From Pilaira anomala (taxonomy: Eukaryota; Mucoromycota; Mucoromycetes; Mucorales; Mucoraceae), in the NCBI GenBank assembly GCA_025716855.1, contig JAIXMQ010000038.1, positions 1 through 64,000 of the forward strand: a DNA stretch of 64,000 nucleotides, written 5' to 3'. Below the pieces are notes generated by a model. The model was not told where the DNA came from and ran no database searches. It saw only the letters and a program-made list of their open reading frames with translations. Both the position numbers and the translations under genes were made by a program. This document shows positions 34,784-46,904 of the stretch, in pieces (the stretch's first letter is position 1; each line of letters opens with the position of its first letter).

Positions 34784-36637
34784 ATGTTGAAAACTGAAAC
34801 AAAGCTCGTGTTAACAAGCTTATTTATTTTAATAGCAATAGAAGCTTATTTCGCTCCATTTACAAAAGTAGAAGAAAGTTTTAATTTACAAGCAACTTAC
34901 GACATTCTTCATACTTCTTCTAAATATGACCATCTCGATTTTCCCGGTGTTGTACCTCGTACTTTCTTTGGCGCAGCAATCCTTAGCTTCATATCCTGGC
35001 CATTTACGTGGTTCTTACCATTGTTAGAACAACAAGTGATGGTTCGTATCATTTTAGGTGCCATCAATGTTTTATCTCTTGCTAAATTTACTTCAACTGG
35101 CGTTACTGCTTTATTTGGTTCAACTACTGCAACCGTTACCATTCTCTTATTTTTATGTCAATTTCACCTCGTGTTTTGGTCCTCACGTACTTTACCAAAT
35201 ATGTTTGCATTGCCATGGGTCAACTTGGGTCTTGGTCACTGGTTCCATAGTTTATCTCAATCAACTACAAGTAAAATTCATTTGAATTATATGATACGTT
35301 ACTTGACATTGGCTGCTATCATCTTTCGTTTTGAAGTAGGTATCTTATTAGTGTTGATCATTATAACTGAATACGCCCATAATAATCTTTCTATTGGCAA
35401 CACTTTAAAACAAATGATTGTTACTTCAATAATTAGTTTAATAATTTCAGTACCACTTGATTCCTTCTTTTGGAATCAATGGATATGGCCTGAGGGTATG
35501 GTATTTTATTTCAATGCCATTTTAAACAAATCTTCTGAATGGGGTACATTACCATTTTATGCTTATTTTACTTCTTTTTTGCCTCGCTTATTATTGATCT
35601 CTTTTCCATTGGCTCTCTTTGGTTACCTAAATGATATACGTGTACGTCGTATCTTGACCCCAATCTTTGTTTATGTTACCATCTTCTCGTGTTTACCTCA
35701 TAAGGAATGGAGATTCATTGTTTATACTATACCCGTATTTACTTGTGCTGCTGCATATTCTGTAACTTGGTTTATAACAAATGCATCTCGATCTTTATTC
35801 TATCGTCTATGCTCTCTCTTAATCTTGATTGGTTCTATTCTTTCCTTTATGATCTCCATTACTTTATTTCAAATATCAAGACATAATTATCCTGGTGGCG
35901 AAGCTCTTTATACATTACACCAGATAGAAAGAAATTCAAAAAACTTAAATGTTCATATTGATTCAGAAACCGCCATGACAGGCGCTTCTCTTTACGGTCA
36001 ACTTTATTATCCGGACTGGTCTTATTCTAAAAATGAATCTCATCATTCGGAACAAGATTTTATTGATGCACATTATACTCATTTAATTACGGCTACACCA
36101 AACAAATTTGATACCTCTTCTTTATTTGAAATCATTGATGAAACTTATGGATTAGATAAAGTGCAATTAAAGACTCCAAAACAATACTTTGAATCTATCA
36201 AATCATTTGATTTCTCTCCTATCTCTATTCAATTATCACCAAAACTCTATACACTTAAATTGGTAAACCCTCAAAAGACTTGGATTCAATCTACGTTACG
36301 CAAATATCCTGTTGTACTCTATAGTAAAACCTACTGGTAAAGAAAAAAAAAAAATATAGACAAAAATGTATTTTTATCTGTACATACATAATAACATTTT
36401 ATCACATTTATTAGTCCTTATTGTAAAGCTGCTAAACAAATCATCAAGAAATATTGTCCTTCAATTCAAACAATTGAAGTAGATTTAGAAAAAGACGGTT
36501 CAAATATTCAAAGAGCTCTTTATGAATTAACTGGTCAATACACTTTTCCAAACTTATTCAAGTCTGGAAAGAGTCTTGGAGGTTACGACAATTTATCAGA
36601 TTTGGATCGAAAGGGACAATTGAATGATTTATGTTGA
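34784..36637 (+). CDS. ALG12: ALG12 alpha-1,6-mannosyltransferase fused to a C-terminal glutaredoxin
   Basis: Exon 1 (34784-36336) and exon 2 (36415-36637) give 591 aa. Residues 1 to about 500 are a GT22 family mannosyltransferase with many membrane segments, the N-terminal EAYFAPFTKVEESFNLQATY and the conserved LPHKEWRFIVYTIP. ALG12 adds the eighth mannose to the dolichol-linked N-glycan precursor in the ER lumen. The frame then runs without a stop into a glutaredoxin (about 505-591): PVVLYSKTYCPYCKAAKQII with active site C518-P-Y-C521, YTFPNLF and KSLGGYDNLSDLDR. The single 78-nt intron splits the codon of C518. There is no plausible Met just before the glutaredoxin part, so two separate genes are unlikely. 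Reading only exon 1 would end at YSKTYW and miss the fusion. Confidence 0.93.
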
Positions 36638-36721
36638 AAATTCAATTAATTTATTTTTATTTACTGTAGAACATTAAAAAAAAAAAAAAATTGAATATTC
36701 ATTGTCTGTTGGTTCTTAGAA

Positions 36722-36723
<2 letters not shown>

Positions 36724-36757
<34 letters not shown>

Positions 36758-36790
36758 GCGTGTGTGTGTGCGTGTGCATGCGTGTGTGCC
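36724..36790. repeat. (TG)n microsatellite
   Basis: About 30 TG dinucleotides with a few CG interruptions lie between the convergent ALG12-glutaredoxin and HSF genes. Confidence 0.9.
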
Positions 36791-36843
36791 AGGATTTAAT
36801 ATGTATGTATAAATATGTATATAAAAATAAAGTAGATTTAAAT

Positions 36844-38741
36844 CTACTCTATATCATTTGTTATTGTTGTAGTAGCTGTCGTGGTTGTATTTGCAGGTGA
36901 AGATTGAGCTACAAAATACATTTTTTTTTTTAGTTTTCAACACAAGAATAAAATGTATCACACAAACTTACTATAAGTATTCAAGAAATCATCCATATTC
37001 ACATAATCCATTTCATGATTGCTTTCAAACCCAAGTTCCGTAGCAAGTGACTTTAAACTATTTTCTAAATCCTCTGCAGTAGAAGGTAATGGAGGGGCTT
37101 GAATAACACTATTAGGCGTCAATAATCCTGTCAATTCTTGAACTGGTTCCGTCTTAATAATAAATGGTGATTCAGCTTTAGAAATAGGCGTGGCTGGTTC
37201 AGAAGGCACATCGAAATATGTACTATTCGTTAACTGATTGAATAATCCTGGATTACTTTGTGCTAAACTAACGAGGCCTTGAAATTGGGGTAAATTTAAA
37301 AGTGAGGAAAGATCTGGTGTACTATTGGTTGTTGTTGTAGTAGTAGTAGGTGTAGGTGTAGAAGAAGAAATAGTAGTATGATTAGTAGTAGTATTGGTAT
37401 TATGCTGTGGTTGATGATGATGTTGTTGTGGTTGTTGTTGTAATGGTAGAGGTGGAGGCGGTTGAATGTTATTTACTTGCAATGTATTATGTATATGATT
37501 GTTATTATTTGTATTAAGATTTGGCACTGCTACTAATACACATAAAAATAAATAAATATATAAGTATACAATTAAAAAAAAAAAAAACACCCTTTCTCAT
37601 CTAACCTAGTGATGCTGCTGTTACTTTCTTTGTTTGATCATTTAATGCAATGGCAGCAGCGAGATCTGCAGTAGCAGGATTAGGACTAGGCGTAGAAGAA
37701 AGTAAAAGATTTTGATTGACAGGTAAAGAAACAGCATCATTTACAAATTCAGATATATCAAATTGAGGTGTTATTGTTGGTGATGATGACGATGAGGATG
37801 ATATACAAGATTTTTTTAACACTGACTCTTCATCTTCTTCATCCTCCACATCTTCAATTTTATTATATTCTCTCTTCTTACCCACCTTATTGTCATCGTT
37901 ACTATCATCATTTCCTGCTGTCACATCTTCAAGTAAATATCTTCTTTTACGTGGAATTACTACATGCTTATTTTTTTCACTAGAAAAGACTGAGGCCAAA
38001 AACCTCAAGATCTTATCAATCGTTTCTTGATGTCGAACATGTCTTTCTCTAGAAGCTACATTTTCTTGCCAAAGTACTTGATTATCTGTCTGTACATTCT
38101 TTAATTCGTTACTAATTGACATTTGATGTTTCTTTATAGCTGCAATTTCATCCAAGATATGATGAAGGTCAACCGCTCCCGTTTCCTTTTCTTCAGGGTC
38201 TCGCCCCTTCTTTCGTGTTACAAGTAGTAATAAATCAGGTTGGTTTCGTTGAAAGTGTGGGTTGCTAAATTCCCAACGTTCTGTCTCGCCTTCGGTACTA
38301 AGTACTCCGTTCTGAAGGTGTGGCACCTTATGAAATCCGTACATATTTAATTGACGTACAAATGATGAAAAATTGCTGTGTTTAAAGAAACGTGGTAAAA
38401 CTTTCTTTGCAAACTCTTCATGACGAACTACGTTAAAAGACTTGCCATCGTCTGACCACCGAATCAACTCATCTGTTGTATGATCATCCACCATGCTATT
38501 TATTTATTGTTATTATTATTACTATTATTTATTTCTCTTTTTATAATACACACATTTCTTACCTGTAAAGTTTATTTAAAAAAGCAGGTACATTTTGTAA
38601 CTTGTTTCGTTGAATTTGACTTGGATTCATAACCATTTTTGAACTAGCTGCTGCTGCTGCTGATGTTACTGTAGTTGTTGGTCTAGGGTTAGGTGCGATA
38701 GAGCTTAACAAAGGCGCAATAGAAGCTGGAATTTGACTCAT
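36844..38741 (-). CDS. Heat shock transcription factor (HSF type)
   Basis: Four exons (38563-38741, 37606-38495, 36972-37532, 36844-36908) give 564 aa. The HSF DNA-binding domain (about residues 50-160) starts NVPAFLNKLYSMVDDHTTDE and includes FKHSNFSSFVRQLNMYGFHK; it is split by an intron at the position commonly seen in HSF genes. A heptad-repeat oligomerisation region follows (HHILDEIAAIKKHQMSISNE, about 195-245), then a basic KHVVIPRKRRYL patch that could be a nuclear signal. The C-terminal half is rich in Asn, Thr, Pro and Gln, with probable activation segments (DLSSLLNLPQFQGLVSLAQS). I chose the Met at 38741; the upstream in-frame extension is homopolymeric. The last 65-nt exon adds a Thr-rich tail. 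Confidence 0.94.
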
Positions 38742-40342
38742 TTTTTTTCTAAACAAAAATATAAAGACGGGAGCAGACTCTTTGATAAAAAAAAAAAAAA
38801 AAAAAAAAAAAAGAAAAAAAATAGAAAAGTTAGGGACTTTTGTTAGTTTGGATGACAAATAATGATATTCCGATATAGGTGGCTTATTATTTTATCCTTA
38901 ATACTAACACACAATTGCAGTTAGAAGAGCTTTAAATATTATTAATTACACCTTATAAGTGTTATTTCAATATTAGCTTTCATAAAAAAACAAAAAGAGA
39001 AAACGTCTCTCTCTCGCTCTCTCATTCTCTCTCACTTAAAGGAGAGGATATGTTTAACAGTTACCAGAATTATGTTTTTTCCTTTCTTCGGATATTACGT
39101 TTCACTCAGTTTCTATTTCAGAAAAATAACTACCGATAAAAAAAAAACATTGATTCTAGAACACAAGAACTGCAATTGCTCAATTCGTTACAAGAAAAAC
39201 TCGGATAGAACACGTTCCCGTGATTTAAGATTTACCAAACTATCCGAATACCTAAAATTTTGATAAATGTAATTGTTGTTTAAATGCTGTTAGACGCTGT
39301 TTCCAATGAAAGGAATAATCAACTTTACACTAATAATCATCTATTCATTTGTTTAGCATTGATTTAATACATTAGAATAATTTTACAGCAGTAGTAACAA
39401 ATAATGAAAATGATAATGAAAAGGTTACAATTTACCATAGAACAATAAAGAACAATTCTTTTTTAATTTTATTTTATTTTAAGAAGTCGCTGATGATTTC
39501 GGAGCAATGAGACGTTTTAGAGCGACGCTATGGGCCTTTAAAGAAATAATATCCTCCGGGGACAATGCTGATTATTCTTCAAGAAGCATACAGATATATA
39601 GGATACAGATAGTATTGCCAATTTCGACGGATATATAATAAATCATTTTAATAGTACATTTAACAAAGCTGCATATCAGTGTAATGATAACTTACTACTA
39701 GTAGTACAACAAACTCATTTACACTGTAGTAGATTAAAATCAATAGAAGGCGATAGCTTATAGTCCATTCACTTGAAAAACGCGTCGGAAAAGATGATAA
39801 TAGCAGTTCTAGTCGCCTTACATCTTTAATAAAAGAAGTATCAGTCTGTCGACAACATTGAACATGCAACAGCAAAAGTGATGAATTCTACTGGAAATCA
39901 TGAACAAGGACTCCTTCGAAGCCAGGGGCAGCTACCTAGTTGGCACAGACTGATCAGTAGAGCAACCAAGTCCATGCTTTGTTAAATCCCTAGGCACAGG
40001 GAGGTGGGGTCACTTTACAGTCAAGCTCTGTCTTTCAGATGCAATCAATTACAATTAAATGAATATCACCTTGTTGTAGAGATCAAGTAAAAGAGATTAA
40101 AAAAAAAAGGATATATATAGCAATTATTTCTTATTCTTTAAAAAATTAAATGAACACTTTAGTTGTAACAGCATTCATAACAGCCATTTAGTACTTAAGA
40201 AGCAAGAAGAGGAACTCTTACGACGACGCGTACGCCTTTTCCATCCTTTCGCTTTGGCAAATTATACACGCATTATGTTGGACCAACAAATCTTTCTTTT
40301 GCATAAACTTTCTTTTTCGACATCCCTTCTCTTTTCGAAGCA
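38742..40342. other. Long intergenic region
   Basis: No gene was recognised. It contains an A run near 38788-38812, a CT-rich simple repeat near 39007-39036, and TTCTAGAAC near 39152, which matches the inverted TTCnnGAA core of a heat-shock element about 410 bp upstream of the HSF start. Small ORFs at 39072-39263 and 39660-39875 are unsupported. Confidence 0.4.
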
Positions 40343-41231
40343 ATGCCTTTTTTTTTAATCACGGGCACTCGAACCGTTTTTAGAGTCGAGACAACAGCCA
40401 ACAGTGGTTCATTCTCTGACCAACGTTACTGGCAAATCGGTCACTCTTGTTTGGTCGATGACGATAACCCACATTTTGATATTTGATTGTGGGTTTTTTT
40501 TTATCTCACAAATCCATTCCTGTTGGTTCTGAAGATATGGCATTTTTCTTGCAAGATATTTGTTTCGCAATGTAAGAAGCATATTAAGTAATATATCTAA
40601 GAATAGCTTATTAAATACTTAACTGACAGATTGAACTTGGTTAAGAACAATCCTGATATGACCGCTGAAGAGAAAAACTTCGCTGACTTTTTTATCGCCC
40701 CCTTCATGAGAACAACCATAAATATGATGGGTAAACTCTAGGGGAACTTCTTCTTGTAGTTTTAATCAAAGCAGAATGAATTTTGTCAAGTAATGTTCTA
40801 CTGATCATACTGTATTCATCAATAAGAAAAACAGATTTTTTATATAACTCGACATGTGCTCTGAAATATTTGTTTTTAATCGTTACGAAAAATGTGAACT
40901 TTCGTTAGATATTGAGTTTAAATCTCAAACCATATCAAACTGTTTGAAATTTTCAAACTCGATAAGGGTAAGTACCTCTATAGTTTGATATGTATTGATT
41001 ATTTAATATAATATTTCGTATATATAGTCACATTTGGAATTAACGATTAGCGTTATCAATGATCTCAGTGAAGAACATGAAACAGCAATTAATGATAGTA
41101 TTTTAGGAGTATCCGAATGTAATGAAGAAGAAAATCTTTCGACTATTGTTCATCCTCGTATTCACAAAATTAAAGAAGCAAAGGGTGAAGATGGATTATG
41201 TTATGAAGATCCTATTTCTTCTACTGAGTAG
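40343..41231 (+). CDS. Hypothetical multi-exon gene, unrecognised
   Basis: A set of exon-like blocks joins in frame. From 40343 there is MPFFLITGTRTVFRVETTAN, then a junction I could not resolve. A block ending near 40572 has SIPVGSEDMAFFLQDICFAI and is spliced (donor GTAAGAAG, acceptor CTGACAG) to LNLVKNNPDMTAEEKNFADF, ending near 40731 at a GGTAAAC donor. A possible exon ending at 40967 (FKSQTISNCLKFSNSIR) is then spliced cleanly to 41028-41231, ending HKIKEAKGEDGLCYEDPISS. The last join has a GTAAGT donor and a TATATAG acceptor. No domain was recognised. The surrounding gene-free DNA and uncertain joins leave open that it is partly decayed. Confidence 0.4.
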
Positions 41232-41656
41232 TTATAGTTTTTTTTTATTTTTTATTTTTTTTTTTAGAAATCGTTTCAGTTAGTTTATTACGTCGCAAGA
41301 AAATAAAAGTAAATCTATTTTAAAAAGGGGGCAGTTTTTTTTTAAAAAGTGGTGAGCCATGTTTTTTTTTTGCGTTTTTCTGGGGAAAAAAATTGTCGAA
41401 TTATTTTTTTTCAAGGAACATTGTCAGGCCAACAATTTTTCAATGTTTTGAGAATTTCGATTTTGACAATATTAATTGTTGTATTTGTAAGACAGTTAAC
41501 AAAACGATAAAAGGCACAAAAAAAGAGGTTGTATTTGCAACAAGTTACATCTGAGTGTTTTTTTTTTATTATTGTTTTATATAATGAAATATGTGAGATT
41601 GTGAGTGAAGTGTATAATATGTAAATATGTAAAAAAAAAAGGTAAAGAAAAGGAAT
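41232..41656. other. 3' spacer of the desaturase gene
   Basis: It holds several T runs and a T10A5 tract near 41335-41350. No gene was seen. Confidence 0.4.
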
Positions 41657-42875
41657 TTAGTTTTTGAAAAAGACAACATCACCATCATCTTCAACGAAAC
41701 GACAAGCCTTCCAAACCTTCCAGAGAGCAACAGGAATGGGAGTGTTATCGCAATGATAATGCTTACCAAGAGCCTTCTTGATATGAGCAGTAGCTTCTTC
41801 AGCATGATAATGAGGCATGGTAGAGAAGAAATGATGAGCGACGTGAGTATCAGAGATATGATGATGGAAGTAATCGATGATGAAACCAAAAGAACGATCA
41901 ACGGTCAAAGCAGCACCACGTTGGAAATTCCAGACATTTTCACGGTAATGAGGTAACTTAGGGTCAGTATGTTGCAAGTAAGTGATGAGAACTAACCAAG
42001 CATTGACGTTTAAGTAAGGAATGAAATAGTACTTGACGATGGCTAATGGACCAAAGATACTACCGAGATAAGTCAAGAAACCAATCATACCTAATACACC
42101 AGCTGTGGAGATCATGACATCCCAGAATTGGTTCTTATCGTAAATGAGACAGTTGGGGTTGAAGTGAGAAGCCCAGCCAGGGTAAGGTTGACCGGTAACG
42201 TTTGTGAAGAGATAAAGTGGCCAACCAAAGACTAACATGTTGAAGATACCCATTAAAACGGCAAGTGGTGCTTCATCAAGGGCGTCATGTGGACCATCGA
42301 CAACGGGATCTTGTTCACGAGCTGGTAAACCGACCTTGGTTCTTGTCTTGGGACAAAAGACTTGATCTTTATTCATATGGCCGGTAGCTTTGTGATGCTT
42401 GGAGTGAGAGTATTTCCAAGAATAATAAGGGACTAATAATAAGGTATGAAGAACGTATCCAACACCATCGTTGATAGCCTAAATAAAAAATTTAGTTTCC
42501 ATGGTAACTATTTTGAATTGAATTTATATTTACCTTGGAAGGACTGAAGGATTGATGACCACATTCATGTCCAATAACCCAAATACCAGTACAGACGATA
42601 CCTTGAGCGATCCAATATAAAGGCCATAAAGCAATACGAGCATATAAGTTGGGAATGGTATCAATATAAGTTGCTAAACCAAAAAAAATGGCAACAAAAA
42701 TGAAATCATGAAGGACATGGGTGAATGATCTAAAGGTATCACGACGGAAACAATGTGCTGGGATAGCATCACGAATTTCCTTGATGGTGAAGGTAGGAAT
42801 TTCCCAATTTCTTTCGATAGCTTCATCAATTACAGGCTTAACATCTTCTGTATTGACGTTTCTTTTTGTAGCCAT
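41657..42875 (-). CDS. FAD2: Delta-12 fatty acid desaturase (oleate desaturase)
   Basis: Two exons (42534-42875 and 41657-42478) give 387 aa, normal for FAD2-type enzymes. The three histidine boxes that bind the di-iron centre are present: HECGH (103-107), HSKHH (139-143) and HVAHH (326-330). Paired membrane segments lie between them. The enzyme is ER-bound and converts oleoyl to linoleoyl chains using cytochrome b5. The bend TDPKLPHYRENVWNFQRGA is typical of fungal and plant delta-12 enzymes. The related delta-15 (omega-3) desaturases are the main alternative. Codon use is richer in CAC/GTC-type codons than in the neighbours, suggesting high expression. Confidence 0.93.
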
Positions 42876-43166
42876 GATTAATGCAAGAAAAAAAAAGAAA
42901 AGGAAAAAAAAAAAGAGAGGTTTTTTGACTTTAAGTGTGAAAAGAAAAAGAGAAAGAGTATTTCTCTTCCTCCTTTTTATTCACTATCAGGAACCATAAG
43001 TTCGGATGTTCAAGTGTAAAAAAAAAAGACCCCCAATTGTTGGCATAAGAAAAATAGAAAAAAAAAAAGTTTTTTTTTTTTTTTTTTTTGATTTACACCA
43101 ATTACTAAATAAAGTTGAATAATGATACTAATTGCATCTAATTATTCACAAGCTTTTTTATTTTAT

Positions 43167-44080
43167 TTATTTTCTTTTGTTTGTTTGTCTTTTACTACCA
43201 CGATTGATTGTATTGTTGTTAGATGACCTACCGGTTCTACGACTCATGGTACTACGTTGACCAGTAGGAGTAGATGGCTCAGGTGTATATTCAGCTCTTC
43301 TTGTACCTCTTGAAGTTCTTCTAGATGATTTACCTAAATTATTTTAAATCGGGTTAGTTTTAATTGGTGGTTGGGGATTTGATAACAGGGGGAGAAAGAA
43401 AAAAAAAAAGGGGGGGGGGAGAGAAAGGCGGGTTCATAAAAAAGATTTTTTTTTACCTTCTTCAGGCTCAGGTGTAGAAGTAATTGAATCAGCTACAGAA
43501 TTAGCAGGAGAAGAATCTCTTTTACTTGTACGAGTACGTTTTGCAGGAGGAAGATTTGGAGAAGTAGTAGTGGTAGTGACAGATTCATTATCATCATGTA
43601 AAGAAGAAATTGATTGATCATCTTGTCTATGTTCAGATATTAATTGTTCATATTCTTCTAAAGGTAATGAAAATTCATGTAATCCCTTTCTCTTTTCTTG
43701 CTCTTCACGTTCTTCTTCTTCTTGTTCTTCGTCTTCTTCTTCGAGTTCATCCAAGGCAGACATACCATAAAAATCACCGAGTCTTGACCAAATTTCTTTT
43801 ATTGAGCATGAGACTGGACTATTTTGATTGAATTGTTTTTGAACGCTTATGATACGAAAATGTTTATGAATACCTGTCAGTTTTTCGTTAAAGATTTATT
43901 TTAATTTTTTAATTTTTTAATTTTTTTACCGACGGGTTTACAACGCGAAATAGCGTTTAATAAAGCTAATTCCATACCAGCATCCCACTCTTTGTTTTGT
44001 TCAAAAGTCGGTAATTCCATTTCAACTTTTATTGTGTTATCAGTATAAGGTTGGCTCAGTTCAGTTGTAAAGTCTGTCAT
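43167..44080 (-). CDS. EAF7: EAF7/MRGBP-type NuA4 histone acetyltransferase subunit
   Basis: Three exons (43930-44080, 43457-43873, 43167-43333) give 244 aa. The N-terminal half matches the Eaf7/MRGBP (CT20) domain: WDAGMELALLNAISRCKPVG, IHKHFRIISVQKQFNQ, then SIKEIWSRLGDFYGMSALDE. The C-terminal half is a Glu-rich run (ELEEEDEEQEEEEREEQEKR) followed by a basic tail rich in Arg, Ser and Thr. Eaf7 is a NuA4 component that partners Eaf3 and Eaf5 in yeast; a chromatin role is inferred from the domain. The second intron contains a run of G and A homopolymers near 43400-43425. Confidence 0.9.
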
Positions 44081-44228
44081 AGTTTTATCAAATGTTATAA
44101 TAATAATAATAATAAAAAAGTATATATTAGTTTTATTGAAAAAAAAAAAAAATAAAAACTAAAAAAACAAAAAAAAACAAAAAAAATGTAGTTTGTATAA
44201 ATAAAAGCGTCACAGAGAAAATGGTATA

Positions 44229-46700
44229 TTATGTGTCGATAGTAGTTTGTTTATACTTCATCCATTGATAAATTCTTTCATGAGACTTTTGATCACCAAT
44301 TGTATCAAATGCTTTCATAAATAACTTGTAAGTGATATGATCTGGTTCAGTATTTTTAGAAAATAAGTTGATAAAAGCATTTGGATGACGTTTGATGATA
44401 GCTTGTTGATGATCGGGATTGCGAATAATGGATTGTTTTGAATAACCCGTACTTGATTCAAATATTGACCAAATCTTTTTACTATCTAATTTTTGTTTTC
44501 CACTCTGATGCTCATTTAATTCTTGGACGTGTTTCCACTTGTTCTGATGCTTGAGTATATGAGTATATTCCATTGTTTTTGAATCCAATTGCAAAAAGCT
44601 TTGAACGAGTAAATTGAAAGTGACAATATCTAATTTATGTAAATGATTTTGTATATCTTTTATAAAGTTCTCGACATGTTCCCAATCTTTACGAATAATC
44701 CAACCATTCAAGATAGTATTTGTTGTATAAGTATCGGGTTCAATACCGGATTCCGTCATCTTTTTAAAGATTTGGTTAGCTGCCTCCATATTATTTGCAT
44801 TGACAAAAGATTTAATTAAAATATTGTACGTGACAATATCAGGTGTTAGGTTTTGATTCAACATACGTCGGTAGAGTTTACGCACATGAGATAAATCGGG
44901 TCGAGGTAGACGTGAAGCAAATCCGTTAAAGAGAATATTATACATGATTAAATTCGGTTCTTGTTTTTCTGGGTTTCCAATGTATCGCTCTCTATATTGC
45001 ATATCAACCCATGCACGTTCAAGTCGTCTGGTATCGTTATTACGTGTTGCGCTTTCCATCAGTGCTCGATAAATACTGAGTTCCGCACATCTCTCACCTT
45101 CCATCGCTCGTACATAATTATAAAGTCGGTATCCATTTTCTATATCTCCATGGTTACCTAATTGTCGAATGATTTGTGCTATATCTTGTGCTGAAAACTG
45201 AATATTTAATTTTTGTTCTATCAGTTCCAAAGTCTTTAAAACATGGTTTCCAGGGACCAAAGATTGTCCTGTTCTAGAGACAAGGTTGATCATGGATTCC
45301 AGAATACGAAAACCAATGTTTGTAGAACGAATGAGTTTAGAGTGTTCTTTCAAGATACGTTCAGAAAGCATCCAATCTTCTTTAGCGAAATGAGATATTA
45401 AAAACGATTGAGTGCAGCGTCTGTGGGTTTGAATATTCGGATATCGGGATTGGAGTCTGTTGAATTCAAGTATACATTGGTTCCAATCGGCCTTTAATAA
45501 CAAGTTTTCTAATAAAAGAGCATGTCCATCTAAATTTAAAGGTTGTGTATCTAACCAACGTAATCCTATTTCTTTTTCTAATGTGTTTGAGTGAATGAAT
45601 TGTTTTAATTTTGTTATATTGTCTATTTCTATCTTTTCAAGTTGCTTTAAGCAAGATTTATATACATGTCCTTTTAATGGATTCAATGGTTTCAGTAGGT
45701 CTATTGTTTCTAAATTGGGTTGAATTCCGAGTTGTTTCATCCATATCAGTATTGATTTCAGTCTTTTATTATCGCCCTGACGTATATGTAAATCGATTAA
45801 GAGATGACAGGTGTTGAGAGTAGGTAGGAATTGTCGAGAATAGAGATCAAATAGAGTAAATGGTATATGTTGTGTTGGGACCGAAGTTTCTATAGAATTT
45901 GAAATAAAGGTTTCAAAGGATTGTGGTGTTTGGTAGTGGTTAGGTAATAGGGTTTGTAAGACGGTTGAAAGAGCTTGTTTATCCCAATCAAAACCATGGT
46001 GAGATTGTATGAATTGAATGGCTAATGGTAAATTATCTCGTTTAATACAGAAGGAGACGAAAGAAGCGATATAAGTTGAGACTTCAGTACGTGCAATGGA
46101 TGGGTTATATTGTATCTTTTGAAGCACTCGACGAGCCATGGTTAATTCACCACAATCGATCAAACAAGTCAAGTAATGTCCATAATGAGAAGATTTTAAT
46201 TTATGCTGAGACTCGAACTCTTTAAAGATTGAAGTGACCTTAAGTTTATTACGTGATCGACCATATGCTCTTAAGACAGCTAAATACATGGTTGAAGAAG
46301 TAGGTATTTGTAAGGATTTAGAGTCTTCAAAGGCTTGAATGATACGTTGCCATAATCCAGTCTTGGTAGTACCATGTGTTGCTTTCTCTAGTAAGGATTG
46401 GATTAATATATCGTATTGGTTCGTATCGAGGGATTGTTTTGACGTTAAAAAAGTTGTTTCGTATTTAGACCAAAGTCGTAAAGCCTTTTTCTTGGGTACT
46501 TTTATTGTACTGCTAGTAGTAGTAGTAGTGGTGGTGGTGGTGGTGGTGCTATATTGACATGAGTAGTTTAAGCCCTGAATAAACGGGCGGGACGTAGAAA
46601 GGTGAGTTGTCAAGGGTGTTTTAAATAAAGACCTTATTGAACGTGTGCAAGGCTCTCGAAACTGAATTGACATGTCGCAGTTTCTTATTTTTGCATTCAA
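44229..46700 (-). CDS. Pentatricopeptide-repeat protein, probably mitochondrial
   Basis: An intronless frame of 823 aa; the second Met (46673) would give 814 aa and a cleaner presequence, MSIQFREPCTRSIRSLFKTP. A Thr/Ser low-complexity run lies near residues 53-66. Tandem 35-residue PPR motifs are clearest near residues 570-690: PNLIMYNILFNGFASR, PDIVTYNILIKSFVNANNME and PDTYTTNTILNGWIIRKDWE. PPR proteins bind organellar RNA, mostly for stability, processing or translation. No endonuclease or SMR domain is visible. The RNA target is unknown. The rest of the protein shows only degenerate helical repeats. Confidence 0.88.
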   Translation of the reverse strand: MNAKIRNCDMSIQFREPCTRSIRSLFKTPLTTHLSTSRPFIQGLNYSCQYSTTTTTTTTTTTSSTIKVPKKKALRLWSKYETTFLTSKQSLDTNQYDILIQSLLEKATHGTTKTGLWQRIIQAFEDSKSLQIPTSSTMYLAVLRAYGRSRNKLKVTSIFKEFESQHKLKSSHYGHYLTCLIDCGELTMARRVLQKIQYNPSIARTEVSTYIASFVSFCIKRDNLPLAIQFIQSHHGFDWDKQALSTVLQTLLPNHYQTPQSFETFISNSIETSVPTQHIPFTLFDLYSRQFLPTLNTCHLLIDLHIRQGDNKRLKSILIWMKQLGIQPNLETIDLLKPLNPLKGHVYKSCLKQLEKIEIDNITKLKQFIHSNTLEKEIGLRWLDTQPLNLDGHALLLENLLLKADWNQCILEFNRLQSRYPNIQTHRRCTQSFLISHFAKEDWMLSERILKEHSKLIRSTNIGFRILESMINLVSRTGQSLVPGNHVLKTLELIEQKLNIQFSAQDIAQIIRQLGNHGDIENGYRLYNYVRAMEGERCAELSIYRALMESATRNNDTRRLERAWVDMQYRERYIGNPEKQEPNLIMYNILFNGFASRLPRPDLSHVRKLYRRMLNQNLTPDIVTYNILIKSFVNANNMEAANQIFKKMTESGIEPDTYTTNTILNGWIIRKDWEHVENFIKDIQNHLHKLDIVTFNLLVQSFLQLDSKTMEYTHILKHQNKWKHVQELNEHQSGKQKLDSKKIWSIFESSTGYSKQSIIRNPDHQQAIIKRHPNAFINLFSKNTEPDHITYKLFMKAFDTIGDQKSHERIYQWMKYKQTTIDT

Positions 46701-46904
46701 GTATATATACTTGTTTTGAAATTAATGTAATAAAGAAGAGAGAAAAAGAGTTTATTCCCTTGTGCACACTTTCAAAAAAAAAAAAAAATAATAATAATAA
46801 TAATAATAATAGAAGAAGCGACATATTTAACAAAACTGTCATTTTTTTATAACAAGCCACAGTGACATCACTTTATATGTGATTTTATTCCAAAAAAAAA
46901 AAAT

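Noticed and set aside
39072..39263. 63-aa ORF upstream of HSF
   Set aside because: Basic low-complexity peptide with no context or homology that I can see.
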